From Cadophora sp. MPI-SDFR-AT-0126 (Eukaryota > Ascomycota > Leotiomycetes > Helotiales > Ploettnerulaceae): a stretch of 64,000 nucleotides of DNA. Both the position numbers and the translations under genes were made by a program. The DNA lies in the NCBI GenBank assembly GCA_020747065.1, contig JAGMVK010000015.1, positions 1 through 64,000 on the forward strand. The letters are read 5' to 3'. Positions within the stretch are counted from its first letter, which is position 1, and each line of letters begins with the position of its first letter. The notes under the pieces are model-generated. The model worked only from the letters and a program-made list of their open reading frames with translations, was not told the origin of the DNA and did not search any database. Positions 37,041 to 47,462 of the stretch are shown in pieces.

Positions 37041-37887
37041 TATGCTTTACTTAGTGCTTTATCTTTAGTTAAAATTAACTATAGTTTAAAAACCGATTTT
37101 ATTATATTTATAGTTAATATAAGTAAAGTTAAGTAAGGAGTTATTTTATAATAACTAAATAAGCTTAAAAAGAGGTATTTAATATAATTTAAAAGTAGCC
37201 TTTAAAACTTAATAGAAAGTAAATATAATATAATAAAAAAGAAATATTATAAGACTTTAAAAGTTATAAAAAAGATATAAAGTATACTTTATAAAGTATA
37301 TTTTATTTTTAAAACAAATATAAAGGTCTTTATAAAACAGTTAGAAAGAGTTATAAGTAGCTTGTTTAAAGTGTTACTTATAAATTAAATTATTTAAATA
37401 TATTTAATAGATTTTAAAATTAGGTATATTTCTAAAGTAAAGAATACTCTTTAAATGTAAATAAGAAAGGTAAGAAGGATATTAATAATTAAATTTTAAA
37501 TAAGTTTATCTTAATATTAATATTTATAATTTCCTTTAAAAGACTTATAAGCTAAGATTATAAGTTAATAAAACAAGTCTCACGACTAAATTACTCTAAT
37601 AAATTAAAATAAATAATTAAATTTCTTTACTCTTTAAAGTATTTTAGTTCTATTAAATTAAGAGACTCTAAGAAATTTGAAAATCAAACTCTTTAATATT
37701 TTATAAAAAATAAGTATTTTTATAAAAGAGTTAATAACTAAAACTAAGTATACTTAATAGTTAAAAATAAACTTAAATAGTTTAAAGTTATTGAAGAGTA
37801 TTATAATAAAAGAAGCTACTAAAGTTTTAAAGCTACTTTTTTCTATCTTTTTAAACGATTCTTTTAAACTAAGTTTTATAAAGATAG
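37041..37887. repeat. Second RIP-degraded AT-rich block (copy 3 of the 1-1155 repeat)
   Basis: Both edges are sharp in base composition and CA/TG content. The right half (about 37600-37887) aligns in the same orientation with 1-300 of the window. The left half is AT-rich with no match that I can place. It abuts the broken CorA-like gene. Confidence 0.7.
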
Positions 37888-38514
37888 GTCCAGTCTCCAC
37901 TTGATCTACCATGTCCAGGACGATCCCGTGCGTGGCCCTACGCCTCTCCATGATCCAGTCGATGGTACGCACGACGAATCCGATTCTCGAGTCCATATTC
38001 CACTGCGATACCCGCCGTTCAAAAAGTTGCTTCGAGGAAAGAAAGAGGATTCTGCCATTCGCTCGATCCTGATTACTCGAAGCAGGTCGTGAAGGCAGTA
38101 ATGAGCAAGGTAAAGTATGAATGAGCTCAGATCACTTACACCACAAAGGCCTGACAGGTTCATTTTTTTGCGGGATAATCGCCCAACTCCCCTTGACAGT
38201 CTATGGCTCTCGAATCAGCGTCCCATATTTCCGTGATTGCTAGATATTTCTGCTTCATGGCGCTGTCCTCATTGAAGGCCAAGGACGACTCGTCGATACC
38301 TGCCGCTTATACATGTTAACCCTCTCGTTTGGTGACCTCACCTCTCATTCAAGTCTCCTCCCCAAATTTTTATCCAGATGTACATCTTTCGAAGCCAGCA
38401 GGTGAACTAATGTATAGAGAGGCGTTAAGACCTTAGCGCTGCTCGAACGACTCAAAAAGATATGCTAGTAAACCTTAGCAACGAGCCGGAGTAGAGATTA
38501 GGTAAAACTCACAT
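37888..38514. other. Mixed DNA with degenerate coding fragments
   Basis: Normal GC returns after the repeat. On the minus strand, short readable pieces (38170-38330, near IDESSLAFNEDSAMKQKYL; 37890-38090) are broken by stops. I cannot assign a family. It may be further remains of genes disrupted by repeat insertion. Confidence 0.35.
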
Positions 38515-39130
38515 CCAATAGCTCCTCCGGTGTTGCAGTAGCAGTAGCTTCCACAAAATAGACCGCTTCGGCAGACTAGCTGTCTAGTGAAGCCTCTAAG
38601 GTCTCTCTTTCTTTATTTATCATTTGCAACATGATTATGCTTAAGGACTTCGAATCTGCTGAGGTATCCTCTTTGCTATCCGGTTAATTAGTGGGATCTA
38701 GATTATAGTTAGAGCAATATAATGCCTCTTGTGTTAGGTTCTCACTAATTTTAATCTCGCCTCTCGAAGAGATGAAAATATTGTCTATTAACATGCGTTA
38801 GTGATCGAGTTTTCTGGAACGGATGAAGTTCATAGCTGCTAGGACCTGCGATGTTAACAATCGATCGTAATAGCAAATCTTCTATCGAAAATCCTACATA
38901 CTCAGTGAATACAAAGGCTTTATCTTCATATAAATAGCCTTCGTAGATATCAATAAAATTCGGATGCTGGACTTGGAGTAAAGGGCGGTCTCCCTGGTCC
39001 CGAGACGCGATACTAAAGATCCTTATTACCCGGACTTCTATACTATTATTACAAAGGACGAGCGTGAGGCCTAAGGCCAGTTTAAGGAATAGTTCGTAAA
39101 AGTCCTAAGGGTTGTATTCGAACAACGAAA
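38515..39130 (-). pseudogene. STE20/PAK-like protein kinase remnant
   Basis: Read on the minus strand, one frame gives SIEVRVIRIFSIASRD..., then LLQVQHPNFIDIYEGYLYED and KAFVFTEYVGFSIEDLL (about 39050-38890), the N-lobe to hinge of a kinase. Further on, IFISSRGEIKISE (the catalytic-loop/DFG-side region in relatives) and SAEAVYFVEATATATPEELL (38580-38515), the C-lobe end, can be read. Stops interrupt the frame at several places, and the catalytic HRD and DFG motifs are not recognisable. Fungi related to Leotiomycetes often carry many copies of such divergent kinases. I call it a pseudogene of that group; the family assignment rests on pattern memory. Confidence 0.55.
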
Positions 39131-39864
39131 TCTCCGTTAACCTCGCTGTCTAGAAATTTTTATAAGTGAACTTTAGGGGAGGGTAATCTGTAAGTAGTAT
39201 TATCGAGGCATAGGAACGTTTTTTAGTCATTGGGACTGATCTAGTGGGAGTGTCTGTAGGTTTAATATCAAATCCTTCCCTCATTATATCTCTGCTGGAT
39301 TCAGAAGCGGAGGATCTGGAGAGAAGGAGGAAGGGAGCGAGAAGATCTTAAAAGCATCAGAAAGCAAGGACGAGATGTTGTGACAAGGTCCACCCACATG
39401 GAATCCGAGGGCTACATCCAGAATGGTTTGATCCTGAGGTTCAAGATGTAACTTTCGTACAAATTGTCGATTAGGATACGGGGAAGAAAATAAATTAGAC
39501 CAAAAGTTTATGAGGTGGTTGTGTTGTGTGATATTCGATGATGCTACCCAGAATGAGGAATGAACCCTATAAATACAGGTGCCAAGTGCTAGCCGATGCT
39601 GCGTCCTATAACGTGACCTTCCAAAGAATATCAGAGTGGTGGCCCCCCCACAATATAAACCTACTCTCGACCAACCTTTCGACGGTCGAGGCACGTAAAT
39701 ACAAGAATTTGACATCGGCGTCGCTGTAGCCGTCTTTTGGCTCCAAAGAGCGCAAACAACGCACCTCGATAATAAGTGTAAAGAAACGGAACCCGCTCAC
39801 AGTCGGCCGAGCTTAAACCCAGTGGGAACTCCATACAACGACTGAAGCTTACTCCTCCGCACCA
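39131..39864. other. Region without a firm gene
   Basis: A 143-codon minus-strand frame (39715-39284) has no recognisable feature. It may be the degraded upstream part of the kinase remnant, or the 3' end of the small secreted protein gene to its right. Confidence 0.35.
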
Positions 39865-40419
39865 CTCATTTAGTGAAACGAAATCTGCTCCCGCCTATTA
39901 TTAGCCAGTAGCTCACAATCAGCCTCCATAGTAGTAATATTATAGCTCTTACCTGGCAGGTTGGCTATTCCATATTGTTAGCCAGGCACACATGATTAAA
40001 CGCTTAGGGTAAATGAACACTTACTTTATAGCAACAAGTCTTAGGGTTCGCACCATATTTCAATTTTCATTAGACACTTGCCGCCAGCCGCTTTATTAGG
40101 ATAAAACACTTACGGATGATCCACAAGGATGGTCTTGAAGACACCTAAGGTCACCCGAGACCTCACAAGTAGAATAATGATACTCGTCCTTCGTTAGCCA
40201 GCTTCTCACTGCTAGTAGCTCTAAAAAGTAGTACGTCCGTATAAGATACTCACAGGAAATCTGGGAGCAGTAAAGGCAGGACAAGGGTAGCCTTGGGAAC
40301 GATCCAGCACAAGGATCTTCTTGTCGTGATACAAGACTCTCCGTCCCCAATGCTGGAGTTAATGGGCTGGCTAGTGCTAGACTAGTAAAGAGAAAAGTAA
40401 GACCGCCAATGAACTTCAT
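39865..40419 (-). CDS. Putative cysteine-rich small secreted protein, 3' structure unresolved
   Basis: ATG 40419 opens a signal peptide (MKFIGGLTFLFTSLALASP) and a pro-like stretch ending SRQED. Exons 40419-40254 and 40208-40114 join in frame (GTGAGT donor, CTAGCAG acceptor) and add SWLTKDEYHYSTCEVSGDLR plus two Cys, giving 87 residues with about six cysteines. Beyond a GTAAGT donor, the next coding piece (ANPKTCCYK) lacks a clean AG acceptor, where ATATGG stands. A later PTCQ piece is flanked by good splice sites. The gene is either spliced in a way I cannot see or damaged at one acceptor. Its function is unknown; secreted cysteine-rich proteins are frequent effector candidates (inference). 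Confidence 0.4.
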
Positions 40420-41219
40420 AGTGGTGAGAATGTAATTTGGTATAAACGATGGTTGTATTGAGGGGGTATGAATGATGGTTGTATAGAAGGGGGAATAACT
40501 AGGTTTATATAACTACTTTCTAGCTCGGGATCCAGGCTTTTCTATTATCCGTTATACGGTTTTTTAGCTTTATATTCGCATCCAACGAAAGCTTATGATA
40601 TTACATAGAGTAGGAAACTTTTAACTAATTAACTATTATGGCATTAAAACTTTACGAGGTCTTGTCCTGGCGTCCATTCGCAAGCTCCGGGGCCAAGGGA
40701 CCTCGCTTCGCCACGGTCAAGCGCATAGCTTTGCTAGGTAGTAGTGTGCGAGATTGCCTTGGTTCAAAAAATGGTCGTGATTGTGGGCTTCGACCTCACT
40801 TACATAATCTCTCAGTTGCTGGAATCATCGGTTCAGCGAAGAGACATGGCATCAGCGAAAGTTTCAAAACTAGGCGTTGAAAGTATAAAGAAATTGGCCT
40901 ATAAAGCTTCAAGCAGTAAGTTGTATTTTAACTTCACAAGGAGACGGCTCTGGAAAGCCAATCAACCAAACAAAGAACTGATATTTTGGTATATTAAGTT
41001 TCCAAGAAATGTCTCCAGAAAGCAAATCAACCAAACGAAGACCGAGAGTCCGTAGCTTAGTATAGAGTGCGCGTAAATAATGCGACAACTTATCTTCTCC
41101 GTTTCGTTATAGCGGTTAAGACTTGATTAGTGATAAAGAAGGGATTCGGCGAATCGGAGACGCCTTAGTCCTCCAAGATTCTAATTAAAGTGGGGACTAT
41201 CATAGTTTAGGAGCGCAAT
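40420..41219. other. Intergenic region, no supported gene
   Basis: Overlapping short plus-strand frames (40638-40880, 40744-41055) have no domain or signal. The left part is the promoter of the minus-strand secreted protein gene. Confidence 0.4.
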
Positions 41220-42380
41220 TAAACCATCCTCATAGTCGATTATGCGTCCAGGAAATTGAGTTGCGCCGATTCGCTGCCTGAATGCGCCTGGGTCAAGCCA
41301 GAGGGTTATTTCCTCAGCCTCTGCTGCATCTGGGCCGGCGAAGATAATCAGCTCCGGAGGTTACCGTATTTACTGAAAGGATCAACTCTATGGTATTCAT
41401 TCACAGGTAAGCTTGAGCGAACATATTACATATCACTGACAAAAATTCAGTGAAGGAGTCGAGAATGTTTGATGATCTTAGGGAAGCGGGTCGGCTGGGA
41501 CGAAGACGGAATGGATCTTTCGTTCACACTCGGACGGGTGACTGTGCAAAACACCAAAACCAGGGCCGACTTTATGAAAGCAATGAGCCAGGCGCGCCCA
41601 CCAGATAATTCTATCCATGCCACAGATATGAGGCAGTCGCTCGGGGCAATTCTAGACAAGTACTTAATGGAGCTCAAAAAAAGGGAAAAAATGAGCGGGC
41701 AAGCGAAAGATCTCACAGTGCTCGTTCTGACGGATGGATTATGGGAAGGGAAACCGACAAAGATGGGGTAGAACAGATTGTCGTCACGTTTATGCAGGAG
41801 CTAAAGAAAGTCAAAGGAGATCTGAGATTTCGTCCTGCCAGCATTCAGTTTATTCAATTCGGCTATGACAGTAATGCAACATTCATGCTGAGGCAGCTGG
41901 ATAACAATCTCCTGAAATGGAAAGGTCTAGAGTAAGTCAATCCAGTCATATCTATTTCATTTTTTATCAAAAAGACTAATATTTGAACCCAGAGACATCA
42001 TCGACACGGAGCACTCGAAAGGCGATGTTAACAAAATGATTCTTGGGAGCTTCGTATAATGCTTCGACATGGAGGATGAGGACGACGAGGAGAGCATCAT
42101 AGAAGGAAGCCAAAGTCCGCCAGAGCAGTGGCCTCATTCGATGAGCCACAGATCGTCCAATGATACAATTTCAAGATACACCCCAAGCCCGACATCACCA
42201 ATTGCTAGACGCCAGCTCTCCTTGCAAACTAGTCCCAATAGCATTGGCTATGGGCCATCTCATTCGTCTCCTGGTACAGCACCTACGAGGACTGACTCTT
42301 CGAGAAACTCTCGTCATGAGAGCGGATTTCTTAACTTGGGACCTAGCCCCCAAGGTAGCCCTTCTCAGGGAAAGCAATGA
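41220..42380 (+). pseudogene. Frameshifted vWA-like protein gene
   Basis: The frame from 41469 encodes DMRQSLGAILDKYLMEL and DLTVLVLTDGLWEG, the middle of a von Willebrand A-like domain. It then stops at 41769, while the continuation EQIVVTFMQELKKVKGD and SIQFIQFGYD lies in another frame from 41741, so a frameshift occurs near 41745-41765 with no intron signals to explain it. After a good intron (GTAAGT to CCCAG, about 41934-41992) comes DIIDTEHSKGDVNKMILGSF, an in-frame TAA (42058-42060), and then an open Ser/Pro-rich tail to 42380. The N-terminal metal-site motif (DxSxS) is not visible. It is a decayed member of a fungal vWA family, or a gene with assembly errors. Confidence 0.5.
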
Positions 42381-43035
42381 CTTCCTTGAAAGGAATATCA
42401 CGACTCAAGCGGAACAGGAATTGACGTGTCGGAGACCCAGCTAGAGGACGTCTGAAGTCAAAGTAAGAAGCAACAGTTCCTACTATTCTAGCATGATGTT
42501 CACTGACCACTATCAGGTCATGAAGCGACTGTTCATTCTCGTGTCATGTAACACTGCCCGATGATCGTTTACTAAGGACCATGAACGCTACTTAACCTTT
42601 TCCCTATTTTATGAGGGGAGGGCGAGTCGCTGAGTCAATTTAGGCATGCAAGCATTGACATGTACCATGTGCGATTAAAGTGAAGGATATTCTTGCCAGT
42701 GGGAAGCACGAACGTTCTGTCAGAACGAATAGCCACCCCATCCGTGTCTGCGATCCAACATGAAGGAATTACTTATACCATACCCACATCGCGGATATCA
42801 TCAAGTACTGCGACTGCTGTTCAGAGAACATGATTAAGATCGGAAGAGGGATTACTGGTAAGCTGGGAGTAGGCGGTGTAGGGTAAGTAACAAGTTCGTC
42901 TCCGTGACTTTTGCCTTCAATATACGCACCACTACAAGCGCAACCCAGGATCACTATTTTCTGACTTGAAGATGCTAGGTCGACGGCGACATGGCTGTTG
43001 TTTCGGTCGCGATAGTCTGCGAGATGATTGGTGAT
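42381..43035. other. Interval without a supported gene
   Basis: No open frame with family resemblance was seen. Small frames on both strands are inconsistent with one another. Confidence 0.4.
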
Positions 43036-43560
43036 GCTGGCCCTTGAGTAGCACGTGGTGCCCTCTACGGCGCCGGCTCAGCCAAGAACGAAGGATTCAA
43101 TGTTCCTAGTCTCCCACAAAACAAGCAAGCCACCGAATTCCACGTCGCGAAATCCATCCTCCAAGACATTCTGAGAAATCTCAGGCCTCCTGAATTACCC
43201 AAAGAGAGGAAAAGGGACAAAGCCGGTAAAGCAGAGAAACCAGATGTCCGGCTCTGCAAAATTATCATCCCGGAGTCGCCCACCCTCGTACTAGGCATCT
43301 CATCAGACGCATTTTGGGAGTGGAAGGAGAATGACTTCGAGGTGAACAAGAAAGGCTTGGTGGCTAACGGGAAGTGGTCCCTGGCGCTTGATGATATGGA
43401 GAAGTTGTTGGACGAGTGCAAGATTCCTGTCTGGCTCTGGCTCGTGAGAAATGGACACTTCTGGAAGCTAAGGAATTGGCGAGCAAGCGTTTGGAGAAGA
43501 TCAAGGCTGAGCTGGCCTGACCATCAGTTCAAGATTTGCATAAGAATGAATAGAAAGCAA
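43036..43560 (+). pseudogene. Fragment of an unrecognised coding sequence with a frameshift
   Basis: A plus-strand frame without an ATG reads VARGALYGAGSAKNEGF, then a charged stretch and PESPTLVLGISSDAFWEWKE and LDDMEKLLDECKIPVWLW (to about 43440). The continuation that looks like protein, LAREKWTLLEAKELASKRL ending at TGA near 43520, is in a different frame, so one indel separates them. An upstream TGA near 43047 closes the start. No family was recognised. It is either a gene remnant or a gene whose first exons I cannot find. Confidence 0.35.
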
Positions 43561-43747
43561 GTGAGGCATTTAGCGGAACACGATAGATGACCAGAATGTT
43601 CTCCCTTGTAGCTTCTCAAATCTCTTCCGTGCCTCTCAAAAACCGTCTATGCGCACAATACTATTAACAGTGAAAAGGTTACGGCTTCGGGGAGCGATGT
43701 GAGAGAAGACATGCGTGCGCCAACGAAGACATCTACTTAAACGCTAA

Positions 43748-46474
43748 TCACAAGACCATCTGCCAAGCAACTCTCTTCTTCCTCAAGATCGTCAAAATAC
43801 CCAACGGCAGCAGATTCTTCTCCACGATACTCATCCCTCCACATTTCTCAAGTAGTTCCTTCTCATGCATTTGCAAGAGCCACTTCATCTCGCCTCTCAT
43901 ACTATCCGTCACCAGCTCAGGCTGCCACTGTTCGAGCTGCTTGATTGCCTGACTCACTTCCTCGGAAACCGCAACCTGCTGTTGACGTGGAACTCCCATC
44001 AACTCTTGGTAGGCGCATTGTAGCTCTGGGCTCACAGATTCGCGGCAAGATATGTACTCTTCGAAGCTCATGAACGGGTCTGTATCGCTTGGAGCAGAAA
44101 AAGGCTTTGCATCACCGTACTCATCTGTGTAAATCAGATGGAGTTGTCTTTTCTTGGCCTGCGGGCTGAGAGATTCATACCATGCTTTCGAGGCCTCATA
44201 TTCTTCTCGTTCGGTTTCGAAATATTCCTCCATAATTTCAGATGGATCTAACACGCTCTTGCGGACGAGAAACGGACTGATGAATGAATTCCGGACGCCG
44301 AGTCCTCCAAGTGATTCGGGAAGGAAGATAAACGCATCTGGGATGTCGGTGATTCCAAACCGCTCCTTGACCATACTTTTGACGTAGCTGCTGACATTAC
44401 TACCAGGGAAAATGCGCTCTTGAATTTCCTTGTATGTCTCGAGGACACAATCGATATGCTTTTTCCCCAAGCAATTGGCGGGTTCTCCAAATGTATGACT
44501 GAAGAAACGACCGATGCAGCTGTTCCAGGTTTGCACCCAGGACAGAATACTGGTTGAACTTGCAAGTTGCCTCGATAATTGCTTCACATGAGCATCCACG
44601 TCCCTCTTGTTGATCAACCATTCTCCCGATTTTGGGTCCAGATACAAGAATCCAATTGACACAGGACCACTTGGCAAGTTGGCTGCGACTTGTGAGTCTT
44701 CGTAGCTGAAGTCTGCTTCTTTTGTCAAGAAGACACTTCCAGTCTTGTGGTCATTGAGCTCCAGGCCCATAACTTTTGAGAAGCGCTCCATGGTTCTCCA
44801 TGCTTTTGCACACTTCTTTGGTTCCCCTACCAGCCACAGATCATCGTGGAATCGGTAGAGGAGTGTCCCGCCCTCCTGATTGACTGCCAGGTCCATGAAA
44901 AATAGCACGAATTCCCCAATGAACTTCTCCAATGCATGCGCCATCGGTGTGCCTCGTACGCGGATTCTCGCTTTAGTGGTTGTATCGCCATCGGATACTG
45001 GCGACAGATTCAATGGAGCTTCCAAGAATTTCTTGAAGAACTTAATCCAGTCATCGCTCACACCGGCGAACCTCAGCACAGCAAAGATAGTGCTGTGAGG
45101 CAAAGCTGTTCCGAACCACTTGAAATCCGACTGTACGACCGCACACTCTCCATTCAGCGATCTGTGCAGCTTGACCTCAGTTGCGAGAAGTCGCAAAAGT
45201 TGCTGCTTGACTTCCTTTGGCGATTTCTTGTCAGACTCTTTGTAGTCCAAGTCTACCTCCCCTTCTTCATCATCATAGCCTCCCGCCCCTTCGTATACGG
45301 TCCATGGAATTTGAGACAGGAAGAAGTCTCGATGAAACATGTCTTGTCGTAGCTTCTCTACGCCTGCGCGTTCTACACCCCACCCACTTCTGTCTAGGAA
45401 GTACCTCCTCCTGTCTTTCACATCTTCGGAAATAGAAGCTTTACCCCTCCAGACCCCATCGAAGCGCACAAATTGGACCAGATCGTTGTGCGAGCCACTG
45501 GACCACATCACGCCAATGTAATGCAAGAATATGGCATCGAGGATATCTTCATCCATCATAATCCGGTACTTCCCATTGAGCTGTCGTCGAGGCTCAACGG
45601 GAAGTCCCTCCGGTCCGGCATCCCATCGCCAATTGGCAATATCGGCATACTTCATGTTCAAAACATCGCAAATCTCGGTCCGGGCAACCTCGTCTTTGAG
45701 AAAGTCTCGCAGGATGGCTTTCTTATCATCTCTGAGCAGGTCATTGGCCAAAAGTCCCTTCAAGCACCATTTGATGCTCGTTTCGTGGAAGGGGGCCTTG
45801 TTACCCATGATTGTGGTACCTCTTTTGGCAATCAATTGGCGGAGCTGCGCAAGAGCTTTTCCACCAGCATCACCTGGGAAAAGTCCTCCAAGATAACCAG
45901 AGATCTCCGTCTCATTCGTCTGTAGAGGTGAGAACACAACCGATTCGAAGATGTCTTTCAGTCCCTTGATACGGTCTTGCTCGACAACTTCAAATGACCC
46001 GTCCAGAGATACTTCGTCCTCCAAACCCGTCTGATCCTCGACCGCTTTTGGGTTTAGCCATTCTGTCAACAGCCGTGAGTACAACGCAGCTAAGTCCAAT
46101 CTTCGAGATTGTACGTCCAACTGTGATCGTAGTCTGGCTTCGAAGTCGTCGAGCATTGTCCTCGGAATTGAGGCATCGAAATGTGACTGCTCTAGAAACC
46201 GACGGATGTTTTTGATATCTATACTCGAGGTTGATGCAGGAGGATTGAGGTACTCGACCCCCCGAAGCAGGCGTAGAACTCGTTCACGCTGGTCATCCTT
46301 GGCCTCCGCAGCAGAATGGAGGACCGCATCCTTCGATGTGGCGTATGCCTTTCGCTGCTTTTCGAGTTCGTTGATTTTAGTCAGGGTGATCGTCTTGAGT
46401 GTCCTTGACAGAGCTGCCGTCGTGGAAGCCATGTTGGATGCGTATGCAGCGACATGTTTCTGTGAAGGGATCAT
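43748..46474 (-). CDS. rvt: rvt gene: domesticated, single-copy-type reverse transcriptase protein
   Basis: A single open frame encodes up to 908 residues. I favour ATG 46432 (MASTTAALSRTLKTI) because conservation in relatives begins there and it has an A at -3; ATG 46474 adds 14 residues. The N-terminus is coiled-coil-like (LTKINELEKQRKAYA). The reverse transcriptase core is intact: motif A in VVQSDFKWFG (D450), motif B RGTPMAHAL (508-516), motif C FHDDLWLVG (D544, D545) and motif D GLELNDHKTG. There is no RNase H, integrase or LTR. This matches the rvt class of reverse-transcriptase-related cellular genes known in fungi, bacteria and some animals, including the large spacer before motif B. 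It is uninterrupted and free of RIP, unlike the retrotransposon in this window. Its cellular role is not known. Confidence 0.9.
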   Translation of the reverse strand: MIPSQKHVAAYASNMASTTAALSRTLKTITLTKINELEKQRKAYATSKDAVLHSAAEAKDDQRERVLRLLRGVEYLNPPASTSSIDIKNIRRFLEQSHFDASIPRTMLDDFEARLRSQLDVQSRRLDLAALYSRLLTEWLNPKAVEDQTGLEDEVSLDGSFEVVEQDRIKGLKDIFESVVFSPLQTNETEISGYLGGLFPGDAGGKALAQLRQLIAKRGTTIMGNKAPFHETSIKWCLKGLLANDLLRDDKKAILRDFLKDEVARTEICDVLNMKYADIANWRWDAGPEGLPVEPRRQLNGKYRIMMDEDILDAIFLHYIGVMWSSGSHNDLVQFVRFDGVWRGKASISEDVKDRRRYFLDRSGWGVERAGVEKLRQDMFHRDFFLSQIPWTVYEGAGGYDDEEGEVDLDYKESDKKSPKEVKQQLLRLLATEVKLHRSLNGECAVVQSDFKWFGTALPHSTIFAVLRFAGVSDDWIKFFKKFLEAPLNLSPVSDGDTTTKARIRVRGTPMAHALEKFIGEFVLFFMDLAVNQEGGTLLYRFHDDLWLVGEPKKCAKAWRTMERFSKVMGLELNDHKTGSVFLTKEADFSYEDSQVAANLPSGPVSIGFLYLDPKSGEWLINKRDVDAHVKQLSRQLASSTSILSWVQTWNSCIGRFFSHTFGEPANCLGKKHIDCVLETYKEIQERIFPGSNVSSYVKSMVKERFGITDIPDAFIFLPESLGGLGVRNSFISPFLVRKSVLDPSEIMEEYFETEREEYEASKAWYESLSPQAKKRQLHLIYTDEYGDAKPFSAPSDTDPFMSFEEYISCRESVSPELQCAYQELMGVPRQQQVAVSEEVSQAIKQLEQWQPELVTDSMRGEMKWLLQMHEKELLEKCGGMSIVEKNLLPLGILTILRKKRVAWQMVL

Positions 46475-47462
46475 CCCTTCTATATACGACCACTAGGCCG
46501 ATGACTCTTCTCACGAAATACATCTGCGCCCTTTCAATGATCTATGGGTGTCAATATGGACAGAAGACTCATGCGGGGAAGAGCACAGAAGGGAACGGAA
46601 CAAAACAGAGAAGTGATGAGACGAGAACAGCGATAGGCAACAGCCAGTTCGATGTCGCCAGAACGGCCGGTTTCGCGCTTGAATTCTGCGTTACCTTGAA
46701 GGCTGACTGCAACGCAACTGATACCATGTGTAGAGTCACATTGGATGTCCAAGATGTTCCATGGATGTCTGCGCGGTTTCTGGTCAGATTGGGGGCTGGC
46801 TTGTGATGTGACTTGAATATCCATCGTGCCGAACGAGGCCTTTGAAGTAATAATCTCCCGATGGCAGTGAGGGACACAGGCGCGCAGCTTTAGTACTGTC
46901 AAGTCTATATCAGTGACTGAATATTGGCTGATGAAATTCCGTAAGGCCGTGATGTGTTTTTCGAAGGTTTGATGGATGAAGAGATCTCATCAAGGTCAAT
47001 TCGTTACATTGTAATACTATAAAGTTTAGCGAGGCCAGGCCTCAAAGTGGGGTACTGCAGGCCCGTCTGGGCTTACTGCTTACAGTACGGCTCACTGGAA
47101 AGGCCCTGAATATTCCCCAGACATTTTGTTTTGGCTCTGATTTCAGATGTACAGTACTCAACATCAAAACATCAAAAGTTCAAGCCTTTCTCTGCACGAT
47201 GTCTCCCTTGGTTGGGCATGAATTGTTTAGCCAAATCAATGGTTTGGTTGACTTGGGAAGGCACCTTCCATCCTTCGGATCTCCCGACATGACATGGCAA
47301 TTACGGTTTGAGGCTCAAACAGCGTTTCACTAGACCTCGACAGCTCCAGAGCTCTACCAGCTGCCCATTGCTCTACCCTCTACTCTACAAACTAACAACG
47401 TTATTAACTGATAAAATTTAACTGATCTGCCATTTAGAAAGTGGCATCAGAGAAGCCCAGCT
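46475..47462. other. Divergent intergenic region between rvt and SDR genes
   Basis: About 1 kb of normal-GC DNA must hold both promoters. Overlapping frames at 46534-46902 and 46399-46806 have no recognisable product. No specific regulatory site was identified. Confidence 0.45.
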
